This document shows, piece by piece, positions 11,227 to 22,324 of a DNA stretch of 64,000 nucleotides. Each line of letters begins with the position of its first letter. Position 1 is the first letter of the stretch. The stretch is taken from the NCBI RefSeq assembly GCF_008728515.1, contig NC_044981.1, positions 115,476,385 to 115,540,384 on the forward strand, written 5' to 3'. Source of the stretch: Papio anubis (Eukaryota; Chordata; Mammalia; Primates; Cercopithecidae). The notes beneath the pieces are model-generated. The model searched no databases and had not been told where the DNA came from. It worked only from the letters and a program-made list of their open reading frames with translations. The translations under genes were made by a program, and so were the position numbers.

Positions 11227-12492
11227 CTAGGGATGGGCAAGTGACATCACAGCAACCAAGGCAGCAAGCGAAATTTAAAAATAGAAAAGTCAACAGAGGC
11301 ATTAGAATTTAGAACCACTACCACTGATGCAAAACACATACACATGCACTTACTGCTTTTAAAAAAATAAGTGAAACCTACACTCACAAAGTCACTCACA
11401 TAGAACCTGAAACAAAAACCTAGTCCAGCGATATACTTTAATTTCGCTTTTCCATACTGGTATTCCATAGAAAAAAATATTTTATTAATATTCCATACTA
11501 TTACATCGACACCAAATGACTAAAGTTTGCAATAGTACAAAATTCTGTAAACCCATTAAATGCAATTCATACTTTATTTTGGCAGTATTCATTTCATCAT
11601 TATTTTATTTGGATGCTAACGCAAGTACTTCTAAGGAAAAGCTGTCATATAATTACTTTAGTCAAGCATTCAGTAGAGCAATAATCAAACCTCTATCTCA
11701 ACATTTTACACTTGTAACAGAACGAAGATGAGTACAACATATATTTTTGCAATTTACTATTAAGGTCATAATCATTTTAGGGCATTAGACATACACACAC
11801 ACACACACACTTTTATGGAACTCTGACATACAAATACATAGCTATTTAAGAGAAAGGCAGGTATTAATACCGAGACAAGTTTGTGTTTCTTATTAAGCAG
11901 CTGGTGAATTAATTCGCTGCATCATTCTTTCTGAATTACAGAACGCTATAGCAATCATCGTGCCATTAACAGGCAAAAATCTCAGTACTAACTTTTTAAC
12001 AAACAATGATAAAAAGAACCCTACGATTTCATATCGTAAGCCATTCACCACATTTTAAGGTAAAAGTGATGAGCAAAGGTGTGGTAGAACAGGTTTGGCT
12101 TTTTGATAAACAACATTCATTAGACACCGTTTCCAAAGGAAACTTCGAAGTCGGTGAATCATATTAAAACGCTTGAATATAAAAGCTTCCAGGTTATTAC
12201 TGGCAGTGTCAGAATACAAATTAAGGGTCGGATAATAGTTTGAAGCAACCTTGAACTGACTGCTGCATGTGCAAAGGGAAGAGAGAAAAATCAACGAGAA
12301 GGAGTAAAGGTATCAATCTCCAAAATAACCCACCGAAGAAAGGTTTGCCAGGGGAGGAGCGAGCATTTTATTAGAGTTATTATTATTACTGGCGTTCTCT
12401 TCCCTTGCATTCCCATGTAAAGCCCGAGTAGCCCCCTTAAAACAACCCCAATTTTTCAATGACGGCGTCGCGGGGCTGCGCGCTCCGTTCAC
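11227..12492 (-). other. STXBP5: STXBP5 intron 1 (U2-type, 1266 bp)
   Basis: The intron opens with GTGAAC at 12492 and closes with CTAG at 11227 on the minus strand. Its first roughly 60 bases are still inside the CpG island; the rest is AT-rich. It holds a short (AC)n run at 11793-11811. No Alu or other recent repeat was recognised. Confidence 0.9.
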
Positions 12493-12645
12493 CTTGCAGA
12501 GCTGAAAGTGCTCGGACTGGAGCGTTTCCTGGATCTCCGGCTCCCGGTTCCCAGGCGGATGCTGCTGCTGCTGCTGCTGCTGCGACGCCGAGGACGAGCT
12601 GGCGGTCAGGCCGTCCAGCACCTTCCTGATGTTGAATTTCCTCAT
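12493..12645 (-). CDS. STXBP5: STXBP5 (tomosyn-1) coding exon 1, residues 1-51
   Basis: This exon encodes the N-terminus of tomosyn-1, a cytosolic protein with WD40 beta-propellers and a C-terminal R-SNARE-like motif that binds syntaxin and SNAP25-type SNAREs and limits vesicle priming. Read on the minus strand, the ATG at 12645-12643 opens 51 codons beginning MRKFNIRKVLDGLTA. A Ser-rich patch and seven consecutive Gln (CAG codons, 12582-12562) follow, and the exon ends HFQLCK. The AAG codon is followed directly by GTGAAC, a U2-type donor, so the intron is phase 0. The start context has A at -3. The frame stays open into the intron to 12313, but that tail is not tomosyn-like. I name it STXBP5 rather than STXBP5L because I recall the paralogue having a Gly/Ser-rich linker here instead of the Gln tract. 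The recognition is from memory, not from a search. Confidence 0.96.
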
Positions 12646-12986
12646 GGTCTCGGAGGGGCTCCCCCGCAGCCCGGGAGGGGAGGCACGGGGGTCCCCAGAC
12701 AGGGGAGACTACCCGGGGCCGAGGGCAGTTTCGACCGCGGAAACGAAGGAGTGGGAGTGTGAGGGCAAGGAGGCAGCTGGGGGGAAGCAAAAGATAATCC
12801 GAACAGGAAATACTGCGACGACAAGAGAGGCGGCCGCAAGAACCCCGGGCGGCGACCCCTCTTCCTCCGAGGCCGCCGCTGCTTGGTGCGGCTGCTGCGG
12901 CGCCGCTTCAGCCGCCGCCGCCTCCTCGCTCCGCGGCCAGGCAGCAGCAGCAGTGGCGGCGGCGCCCGAGCCAGCTCAGCCCAGCC

Positions 12987-13067
12987 TCACCTGGCCGCGG
13001 GCGGACTCTGCGCCGCGCCGCCGCCCCGGCTCGCCCCCGCCGCCGCCACCGTAGCCGCCGCGTCCAT
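12987..13067 (-). CDS. Candidate upstream ORF (26 codons) in the STXBP5 leader
   Basis: An ATG at 13067-13065 in strong context (GCC before, G after) opens a 26-codon Ala/Gly-rich reading frame starting MDAAATVAAAG and stopping with TGA at 12989-12987. It is the only minus-strand ATG between the STXBP5 start codon and position 13498, and its stop lies 341 bases upstream of the STXBP5 ATG. It would act as a translational uORF only if transcription starts upstream of 13067, which the sequence alone does not show. No protein family is recognised, and a functional peptide is not claimed. Confidence 0.4.
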   Translation of the reverse strand: MDAAATVAAAGASRGGGAAQSPPAAR

Positions 13068-13494
13068 GGCCCGCGGCCGCGCCGCTGCTCGCCTGCCCCG
13101 GCCCCGCAGTCCCTCGGGCGTCCTCCGGCTCCTTCTCCTCCTCCCGGGGGTCGCCGGCGCTCTGTCCGCGGCCGCCGCTCGGCCTCCCAGCCGCTGCCCG
13201 CCCGGCCTCGCACACTAGGCGCCTGGGGTGGGTCCCCGCGCCGCCTGCCTCGCTCCGCCTCGCTCCTCCGCCGCTGGACCGGCCCGCCCTCGCCGCTCCC
13301 GAGCCCGGCTGCGTTCCTCAGGCGCCGCCGCGGCAGTCGGCTGGCTCTCCCCGCCCAGCTGCTCCCCCTCGCCTGACAGGGCGCCTCGACACACGACACC
13401 AACGCCCGCCCCGAGCAGCAGCGGCAGCCGCGGTTACAGCGCGGGCCACGGCGGTGGCGGCAGCAGGGCCTCCCCAGAGCCGGGCTGCAGGACC

Positions 13495-13506
13495 TGCGCA
13501 TGCGCG
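13495..13506. promoter_or_regulatory. NRF1-type binding site
   Basis: TGCGCATGCGCG matches the NRF1 consensus YGCGCAYGCGCR. It sits at the upstream border of the dense CpG island, about 850 bp upstream of the STXBP5 ATG. Binding itself is inferred. Confidence 0.6.
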
Positions 13507-13580
13507 CCACAGCCCAGTTCCCCCACCCTGGCCCCGCAGGCCCCCAGCCCCCAGCGGGAGCGAAGCTGGGGCTTAAATTA

Positions 13581-14170
13581 TCTGCGAAAATCCCAGACGC
13601 TGGCTAAATTTCTCCCACCCTAGTCGAGTTGCCAGAGTATGCAGCTGCTTCTCTTGCAGCTGGCATAGTAAAAATGTTGACGACTAACAAGCAGCATGAA
13701 ACCTTTCTTTCCAATTCAGTCATTACAGCAGGGGTTGATGCTTTCTCCCCGTTAATGGGGTGCACGCTCCCGGCCGCTAGCTGCAGTATTATTGTTCTTG
13801 CTTTGACGGGCTTTGTTTTTGTTTGATTGGATTTGAGTTTTGAAAAAGAACGTCTAGACAACGATTATGTCAGTGGCAGGAGGATGATGGGCTTAGGTAC
13901 TAGGAAAGGAGAGAAACCTAGACGGGAAAAAAACGAGTTCTTTCCTGCAGCTGCGACTGTTGGTGGAACGTGTCTGGCCTTAACAGGTACCTGCTGGGAT
14001 GGAAGAGGCTGCCAGCGGGGAACGGCTCCAGTGCCGGTGTCAGCCCCGGCCGATGACACTACCCCGCACCCAGCCGCTCGCCGGGGAGGAGCGCGGGTGG
14101 CAGGAAACGCCGCGCTGCCACTCTTGTTCAGAACCTTCAATCCGCCCTGACGCTGATTAGCCACTCAGTA
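13581..14170. promoter_or_regulatory. CpG-island shore
   Basis: CpG density is moderate and GC content is above that of the flanking DNA, with a second GC-rich patch at about 14000-14150. No gene or repeat was recognised. It is probably an extension of the STXBP5 promoter region. Confidence 0.45.
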
Positions 14171-14571
14171 ATCTCCCGGGAGCTTCACTCTTGAACAGGG
14201 AAAGGGGGATACGATGAAGTTTTTGCTCAGATCTTTCCGCGGCCGCACTGCCCATCTCGCGTGGATGCTTGGAGACAAATGCCTGGCTCAAGTTGGCAAT
14301 GACAGAGATTGTGCCGGGGAAACCTCCCGGAGAGTGCGTTCAACCGGACAGGTGGACGGAAGCACAGGTAGTTGATTAGAAGGATGTGGAAATAGGAAAG
14401 ACGTAAGGAAGGAGGGAAGTGCAGGGAGACTAATCCTAATTCGGGGAGAGGGGTATAAGTTCCTAGCAAATGACTCCTTGAGCGCTCTGGTCTGCGGAAA
14501 AGCCACGGAAGCGCTACAAAGGGTTTTTTTAAGTTCCAAACCAGTCAGAAGTACCCGCCCTCTTCTTTGTG

Positions 14572-14627
14572 ATTGGCCGGCTCCCTCTCCTTTAGGGAAA
14601 TTATCGTCACCCTATTGGTTGACGTGA
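14572..14627. promoter_or_regulatory. Paired inverted CCAAT boxes with CRE-like site
   Basis: ATTGG, the complement of CCAAT, occurs at 14572-14576 and 14614-14618. The two are 42 bases apart, about four helical turns. TGACGTGA, a CRE/ATF-like site, follows at 14620-14627. The combination is typical of NF-Y/CREB-dependent promoters. It lies about 1.9 kb upstream of the STXBP5 ATG in non-repetitive DNA and could serve an upstream or divergent start. Confidence 0.5.
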
Positions 14628-14629
14628 CC

Positions 14630-15320
14630 AGCATTCAAAAGCAGCGAACCAACTACGACTGGACCCAGGGATTTCGGAAAATGTAGTCCACTCTGCAGCT
14701 TCCGCATCCCAGGACAATGTCTTACATTTGGAACGTACAAAATTTTGATTTGTCGTTTAATATTTATTGAATTAGTTGATTCACTGGGTGCAACGGCCAA
14801 TAAAACAAATTTGAGAACATTCTTAAACTATTTCCAGGTGGCTCTGAATTTTTTGTCTAACATTTTGTTGTCAGGCGGTGTGCTAGTTACTAAAGACAGG
14901 AAAATGCAATTCTTGCTTTCAGCAAGCTCACCACAGTCTAAGGAGACGACTTTTAACATAAATGGTAATTGTAAAACGATGTGATGAGTTCAATGATGGA
15001 ATAATGAAGGAGGACGGCAGAGGGCCACTTAACTGCCCAGGAAGGCTTGGACATGGTGACTCCCACTATAGATCATGTCAGATAAGGAGGAGCAGACCAA
15101 GCAAACAGAAGGCAAAGACCATTGGAAGACGATGGGGAGGAGAGCCTCAGAATTACCTTGAGAGCTTTTTTTAAAATACATGTGACTCCACAGGGGAAAA
15201 TTGCAAAGCAGACAGATGACAACCCCATAGAATTGTACAATCTGCCTTTTTACTTACCTAGGTCTAAAATCTATTGGATAATTTTTCATCATTGGATTAT
15301 AAAACTTTTTGGGAAAAAAA
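14630..15320. other. Upstream intergenic DNA, nothing recognised
   Basis: Base composition drops quickly to AT-rich right of the CCAAT block. Open frames here (for example 14962-15174 plus) do not resemble known proteins. Confidence 0.5.
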
Positions 15321-15329
15321 GACAACTTC

Positions 15330-15600
15330 TTGTTGAGAGACCTTGTGGTATAGTGGGAAAATACAGGCTTTGTTGTTAGCTAGCCATGAACTTCAGTCCA
15401 GGCCATGATAATATGTGTAATCTTGGGCAAATTTTTAAATTTTTCCAGGGATCAGATTCCTCAGGTTTAAAATGAGATTAACACCACCTTCTTCTTAGGA
15501 ATTTATGAGAATGAACCAGAGGGGGAAAAGAAAGAATATGAAAAGTTTGTACTACATTGCTTAGTACTCTGTAGACACTCAAAAATGTCAGTTTCCTGTT
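15330..15600 (+). mobile_element. MIR SINE
   Basis: It has the tRNA-derived start (CTTGTGGTATAGTGGGAAAA), TGTGTAATCTTGGGCAAATT, TCAGGTTTAAAATGAGATTA, and a 3' end with GCTTAGTACTCTGTAGACAC. It is a nearly complete, moderately diverged MIR. Confidence 0.72.
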
Positions 15601-17726
15601 CTACTATCAGGGTCCTTGAGGTAAAGGGGACCTCAAAAAGTCACCAATTTAAGCCAGTTTCCTACTTCTGACTCTAGAATTTTTGTTTTTATTTCTATAC
15701 TCCTATCTTTTCCATCAACTTATGAACTCATTCTGACATTCTTAAAATTTCAGTTCTTAGTGGATACCTGGAATTTAAGATGAATATAGCTTACCTTTGT
15801 GAACTTGCAATCCATCCTCTCTATGCTCAGGGACACTGGGACTTTTCCAGAAATCCATATGGCCAAAACCAACAATGGCCCAAAATAACGACCTTTATTA
15901 TAGCAAAGATAAAATAATCGATCCTTAAACTCATGGTAATTCTTATAAGTCAGTTAGAATGAATCGATTTGTTTTTCAAATTAGAACTGAAATTTTAAGA
16001 ATTTTACTTGAAATTAATTAAACATTTTAAGTTTAGAATTTAATAAATTAAAAATAAATAATCTATATTACTCATTTTTAAGTTGAGCACAAAACGGAGA
16101 ATTTTACCCAGCATAATTTCTCAGAAAAGTTGTGTTTATTTGTTTTATTTGAATGAATGAGTAAGTATGTTGATTTCAAGCAATTAAACAGCTTCTGCCT
16201 TTAGGTGACATTCTCTTGAATGAAACTATTTCTTACCTGTTTGTTGAAGAATGGACCACAATGTGATGATGTAACTGTATACCACTGACAAATTATAAAT
16301 ATATATCTTACATTTAGCTGAGTCAAGGTGGCACTAAACAATATTCTGCCAACACAATGAAAATAAAAAGACAACTTTTTAAGAAAATGAAACCACACAT
16401 ACACTAAAAGAAAAGTTAGCATATGAAATTGACAGGTGCAGAAGACTAAAGACCAAGAATTCATAACATTTCTGAATCTGTCAGTCCTCATTATCCAGTT
16501 TAAAGGTTACCAGACTAATGCAGGCCCTGGGACAGATCTCAAAGGTAAGCTGGATGCTGATTTAGATGGAGAAGGCAGAAACTGAAAATAAACATTTTAC
16601 TGAGAACTTATTTAATGGCAAAAGCTTTCTGGAAAGTAGAATAAATCTACCTCACTTGCTAGCATTCATTTTTATTGACTTAATTTCAGTTTATTGAGTC
16701 CCGAAGGATGTGTGCATGACAATAATTAATTCACTACATAGTTTAACAGAATATTGAATTTAAATTATTTGGAAATTGCAGCAGAGATGTTAATTAATTG
16801 GTTTGTCTAGTTCAAGCCACCTTTTCTGAATGGGTTCCCTAGCCCCTGCTAAATGATGGGCCTGGGCAACCCAGTTTTAATCAGGTCCCCCTGTTTCCTG
16901 GTTCAAACCGCCAGGATCTGAGACAGAAACCAGAAATAAGGCAAGCCAAGAGATCATCTTCTGGGAATTTAGAATTGGATTACAAAATTACAAATTAATA
17001 TGAACGAGGAGGAAGCCATGTTGTCCTAGGGCTGGGTAGTGTGTTTTACTTCCTGCATACCACAGCTGAGTGTACACATTCTTAGACATAACTTGGGAGG
17101 ATGAAGAAGACACAGAAATGACAGAGAGTGACCACCAGTGGCCCAAGGAGGTAGAGAGTAGAATCTTGATTTCTGACTTTCTGGTTCCTGGGTCTTATTC
17201 TTTACGGAACCTTAAGACATTCTTTCCTTGTTTGTGTTAATTAGCTTGATTATATTTCTGGTTTTTGCAATCAAATATTCTGATAGCAGTTTAGATGCAA
17301 CTTGCATCTAATTATAAAAGAAAGTAGAGATCATTGTAGCCATCTTTCACTTGCCATTTTTACCTTCTACTGTCAGTTCTTCCTACAGTGAAGAGATGGC
17401 TGCAATAATCGAGCAAGGGGTTGGTGGCTTGGACCAGAATGGTTAAAAGTCGTTGTAGTGCACAGGGGGTTGGATTCAGGATTATATTTTAATGATAAGA
17501 CCAAAAGGATTTGCTGATAGTATGGGGGTATCAGAGACAGGAGAGGCAAATATGATACCTCAAGTTTTGCACTGAGCACTTCAAAGTGTGGTACTGCAAT
17601 TTCATTTCCACAATTATGACTCCCGAGTAATTTCTAGTTACCATTTGTTCCTTAGTGGATTCAACAAATATCATTAGCTAAATGTACAAGACTCATCTGG
17701 GAACAAGCAGAATCCACTGTTACGAT
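15601..17726. other. Non-coding stretch, no repeat identified with confidence
   Basis: Mostly unique-looking AT-rich DNA. A plus-strand AAAG|GTAAGC donor-like site occurs at about 16544. The 96-codon minus frame at 16201-16491 is compositionally biased and lacks a recognisable domain. 16800-17280 may be an old repeat but is unassigned. Confidence 0.45.
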
Positions 17727-18254
17727 TTTTTTTTTTTTTTTTTGAGACGGAGTTTCACTCTTGTTGCCCAGGCTGGAGTGCAATGGTGCGATCTCGGCTC
17801 ACCTCAACCTCTGCCTCCTGGGTTCAAGCAATTCTCCTGCCTCAGCCTCCCAAGTAGCTGGGATTACAGGCATATGCCACCACGCCTGGCTAATTTTGTT
17901 GTGTTTATAGTAGAGACGGGGTTTCTCCATGTTAGTCAGGCTGGTCTTGAACTTTTTTTTATGTTTTTGATGCCACGTCTCGCTCCGTTGCCCAGGATGG
18001 AGTGCAGTGGTGCTTTGCGATCTTGGCTCACTACAACCTCCACCTCCCAAGTGCAAGTGATTCTCATGCCTCAGACTCCCGAGTAGCTGGGACTACAGGC
18101 ATGCGCCACCACACCTGGCTAATTTTTGTATTTTTTGGTAGAGATGGGGTTTCACCACGTTGGCCAGGCTGGTCTTGAACTCCTTACCAAAAGTGATCTG
18201 CCCACCTTGGCCTCCCAAAGTACTGGGATTACAGGTGTGATCACAGTGTGGCCC
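17727..18254 (-). mobile_element. Two minus-strand Alus, the first truncated
   Basis: An Alu running from poly-T at about 17727 stops at GGTCTTGAAC (about 17951). It is followed at once by a T-rich stretch and a second, nearly complete Alu, about 17952-18253. Either one Alu inserted into another and the far end was lost, or they are a tandem pair. Confidence 0.88.
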
Positions 18255-19047
18255 ATTGTGATCTTTCATAAGCTTTGCCTTTCTATAAAAACAGTTCAGG
18301 CAGATGTTAGTAAGCCTTCACTATAGAAGAGATTACCTCTGTAATTTAATGTTTAATATTATTTGTAAGGGTATAATTAAACTGTAGATGAAAATGTCTA
18401 GACAAAGGTCAGAAAGTCCGAGTGAAGAGAAAATTCCAGAAGTGCAAAACAAGACTAATAGAACCAAATGTACAGTTAAATGTTAATAGTAGGCATTAAT
18501 ATATAATATGAGTGAAAAATAATGTCAAATTCTAAAAACCTAGACCCTGATTGGGCAAGCAGGAATTGCTTGATACATCCTCATATATTTCAAGTGCTAT
18601 TTCTACAATGAGAATGGTATTTCTAAAATGGGAACAGTATCTGAGATAAGAAACAATGCTCCCACTATTCTTAATTTTAATATTTTAGAATTTGAATATT
18701 ATTGTAAATGCAGTGAACATTTTGCTAACCTTTTCCCAAAGGATTCGCTTTTCTTTTCAAATGACTCATTAAAATTTGATTTGTGGACTGAAGAGCTAGC
18801 AATAAGGCTTGTTCCTTATGGAATTACTCACAGCTAATATACTGTGGTAATGGAATAAGCTTGAAACAGCAGTATAAGTTAATATTTTGTTCCATCCTCA
18901 CCTTCACTGTCTCCTTCCACTGCATCCCGCATTCCACCCCTGGATTCACATGTATATATATATAAATAGAGACAGCAAATAATCGTATATCATATTACTT
19001 CTAAATAGTATTCTCGAAGGGCAGGTCAAGCATACCAAGTGTGATTT
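18255..19047. other. Non-coding stretch, nothing recognised
   Basis: AT-rich DNA with a short TATATATATAA run near 18952-18965. No gene or repeat was recognised. Confidence 0.5.
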
Positions 19048-19343
19048 TGAGGGCTGTGTCGCCCAGGCTGGAGTGCAGTGGCCCGATCTCAGCTCATTGC
19101 AACCTCTGCCTCCCGGGTTCAAGCGATTCTCCTGTCTCAGCCTCCCGAGAAGCTGGGATTACAGGCGCCTGCCATGACACCCAGCTAATTTTTGTATTTT
19201 TAGTAGAGATGGAATTTCACCATTTTGGCTAGGCTGCTCTTGAACTCCTGACCTCAAGCAATCCTCCCAGCTTGGCCTCCCAAGGTGCTAGGATTACAAG
19301 CATGAGCCACAGAGCCTGGCCATCTTTTTTTTTTTTTTTTTTT
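19048..19343 (-). mobile_element. Alu SINE lacking its A-tail end
   Basis: A minus-strand Alu begins abruptly at GGCTGTGTCGCCCAGG without the poly-T and GAGACGGAGTCTCGCTC part, and ends at GAGCCTGGCC (about 19321). A separate T-run follows at about 19325-19343. Confidence 0.88.
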
Positions 19344-20282
19344 AATTAAAAACTACGCAGCACGCAAAGTAGTACTCTTCATCTGAAAATAGGTCAGTAA
19401 CTAAATACTAGCATAGTAACAGAAAACTGTCTGCTTTTTCCCCTCAGACAGTTGCCTGACAGGGCAGCCCAGTGAGACAGTGTTAACTGAGACTGATGTA
19501 ACAGAGCCTGCCATCGTAGGCTCTGGGGCTGTGTCACCCCTCTTAGTCACTGAACTGTGGAACATTTAGATGCAAATTCTTCTTTCTGGTCAACCCTAAA
19601 GATTACCATATAAGAAATCAAAAAGGACCGAAGCAAAAACGTTAACATAAGCAGAGTGGGAACACTGTCTCTAAAGATCCATCAGAGCCAAGAGAATCAT
19701 ATTAATACTAACAATGAAAACATGCAAAGGATGCTAATTAACTCTTAGAGGTTTTATGCAGAAGGTAGGAAAGCATAGTCTCAATCCATGGGATGGAGTT
19801 CCTCAAAATAGGACTAGGTATCTAGTTTTAAACTCAGAATGGATTTTTTTAAATGTGTTTGTAGGAAAAACTACACACTTTGTCCAAAGACAATGTGCCT
19901 GCAGACCTAAAACTGGAGTACCTGCTTCCCCTAGCCCAGGTCAAACAGCTTCCATTTTGGGGTGAATTTCTGGCCTCCTAACTACCTTTAGGCCTTCGGA
20001 TCAGCTGCTCTTTTATATGGCATTCTGTCATTCTATTTTCACACTTCCCTAGTCCCAATTCCACCTCTAGTAGCCATCACACTGTTCCTGATTCTATGGC
20101 CAATGGCACAAACTAAGTTCCTTTAGGAATGCAATTTTTTAATGCAAAATCTCCATTAAATTACCTAGTACTCATGTTAGTAAACCAAAATGTTAGTAAA
20201 ATGAATATAAAAAATATGGACTATACCCCAGATAAAACTGGGCCTTTTAATTCTCAGCATAATCTCTCTTTCTCTCTTTCAT

Positions 20283-20286
<4 letters not shown>
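19344..20286. other. Non-coding stretch, nothing recognised
   Basis: No exon or clear repeat was seen. Open frames are short, such as 19756-19965 plus, with no recognisable domain. Confidence 0.5.

Positions 20287-20324
<38 letters not shown>
20287..20324 (+). repeat. (CA)n microsatellite
   Basis: About 19 uninterrupted AC/CA units, preceded by a CT-rich stretch. It is the longest perfect dinucleotide tract in the window and is likely to be length-polymorphic. Confidence 0.95.
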
Positions 20325-20326
<2 letters not shown>

Positions 20327-22324
20327 CTAGTTCCAAAGCCTTGGAGAACAATTAAGATATTGTTTATTTGTTAAGGCCACTTTTGAAGGAAGATAAAACA
20401 CTTAGCATAAACATCCTCTGAATTCTCTTCACCCTTTTATCAGCTTCCCCACCCAGTTCTACCCCAGTTCAAGGCAGTTTTTCAAATACCCGCCATCCCT
20501 CTCTCCTTAGAAAGCCCAGTCTTTGCTGGATGGCTTACTTGCTCTCTCCAAATAACCCCTCGTCTCACCTCCTAGACTTTTCTGTTCTATATATTTTCTT
20601 ATATAGCACTATCTACTCCCTTCTCTCTGACACTCAGCTAATAGCCTTAGCTAATCAGGAAGGGAAAAACTGGTGAATAGGCCAGAAGCACAAAGAAAGA
20701 ATATTCTTTACAAAGGAAGGACAAGCATGTAACTACTTACACTTTGGTATTTTAGTTCCAATCTATTCCTGGCCCATAAATAAATCCAGAGAAAAAATAA
20801 TCATGATATTGGGGACACAAAATGACTAAAGTCTATAGAGCAAGGGAGGGACGGAAGGAACAGTGTCAGTGCAATTTCCAAGACAGAGGATCAAAAGTCT
20901 GAATCTTTTTGTTTGTTTGTTTACCTGCCAGCAGGGTGAGCATTAGTATTTCATCCCACAAACATTAGCTGCGGGTCTACTATGTGACAGGTATTTTGCT
21001 GGATGTTGTGGGTAATAAAAACATGATTCAACTTGGTTTTGGCAACCAATAGGATGGCAATTTAGTGGTATGGAAGCAGAGTCCCCGAAAGGAAAGACAA
21101 ACCCAATGTCAACAGCATGTTTTTGTTCTCCTGAGGATAATTACTCTGTCTCATTTCACTCCCTGTGGCAACACTCTCCCACTGGGCACATACTCATCAC
21201 CACGGTACTTGGTCCCAGAGCATGGGCCTCCAAGGATAAAACTCTTAGGGTTGGAAAACGTGGAGGGTGGAGGAGGCAGGGCCCTGAAATCATTCAATCC
21301 CTTGTTACTCATTCAAAACCTCTGACTACTCCCACTAAATTTCATCCAGGTCAGCATGACCCAAATGTTTCTACCAAGACTTAGAAACAGGCCCCCAGTA
21401 CAACTTCCCTTCCTTGGTTTCCTCATAACTGTAATGACAGTGTAACCTCAAGGTGTGGCTTCATAATTAAAGTAAATGGGGGTTTTCACATTTGCATACA
21501 AGATAGTCACTATTCACCCTTCAGCGTGGAGTGCCATGCCTCTTTCGATTTTTGTTGTGATAAAATAAGCAACGATCCTTTCATTTCAAGACTATAGGAA
21601 GAAAAAGAAAAGGGATACCAGACTTTTTCTTTGCTTCACATCATTTCTTAGCAGTTGGATATGACTGCACTTTTGAGAAGAAAGTGAAAACAAGGTAGTT
21701 TGAGACTATCAGTCAACCAAAAACATTTTTCATTAGGGCCAATAGATTTGTGAGGGTAAAGGCAACACCATAAAGATTTTACTGACACTGTGGGTTACAT
21801 CTATTGATGAGTCACATTCTCTGCCCCGTATTATTTCAAATGATTCATATTTACTTTTCAGTCACAAAGTCTGTTTTTTCTAACTTACTATAGGATATGT
21901 CCAGTGACCTACAAGAGCACCCAAATTTAGTAATCTGTAGTTTGCCCAAAATGTGCATATCATCGATACATAAATTCCTAGGCAGTGGCTGCCTCTTAAG
22001 CTAGAAATGTTCTGCTTATTCATGATGAGAGGGTTTGTTAAATTCAGGAAATTGAGGGGGAAGTTCCATGAGAACATTATCATAGTTTACCAGTCTAGTG
22101 GTTTCCTTAAAGAGGTGTCTCACTGCAATTGAGACATAGAGGAGAGGTACCCACCCAGTGACAATATTGGTATCAATGTGCTACCTACTTCAGTATTTGT
22201 TTTTTGTTCATTCAAATATGTGCTACTGATGCTCACTCTTTTGTATTTCTATTTCTTATGTCATGACATAACAGTGAGGGCTCAGACTGCTAAGGCAGAC
22301 ATACCTAGATTCTATTTTTAGTAG
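20325..22324. other. Non-coding stretch with one weak old repeat
   Basis: The run at 20955-21030 (CTACTATGTGACAGGTATTT, then GCTGGATGTTGTGGG) resembles an ancient LINE-type repeat that also appears near 46640, 57600 and 62450. Nothing else was recognised. Confidence 0.4.

Larger units (their letters stand above)
12430..13580 (-). promoter_or_regulatory. STXBP5: CpG island: STXBP5 promoter, 5'UTR and exon 1
   Basis: This is the only stretch of the window with dense CpG and very high GC content, and it contains the STXBP5 start codon. GC-box-like CCCCGCCC runs occur at 13349-13356 and in 13403-13412, and an NRF1-type palindrome lies at 13495-13506. No TATA box is evident on the minus strand near the start codon, which fits a dispersed CpG-island promoter. 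GGC/GCC and CAG/CTG triplet runs are frequent between 12860 and 13060. The transcription start cannot be fixed by reading. A divergent plus-strand transcript from the same island is plausible. Confidence 0.85.

Noticed and set aside
12313..12645. 110-codon minus frame treated as a complete small protein
   Set aside because: Only the first 51 codons are tomosyn. The rest reads through a valid GT donor into intron 1 and has no family resemblance.
12437..12790. 117-codon minus frame overlapping the STXBP5 start, with a poly-Ala tract
   Set aside because: It begins at TTG, not ATG. The poly-Ala is the polyglutamine tract read in another frame. It is a shadow of exon 1.
12629..13623. Long plus- and minus-strand frames across the CpG island
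   Set aside because: GC-rich DNA lacks stop codons by chance. These frames are Ala/Pro/Arg/Gly-rich, overlap on both strands and show no domain.
20129..20374. 81-codon plus frame with a (His-Thr)n run
   Set aside because: It is created by the (CA)n microsatellite.
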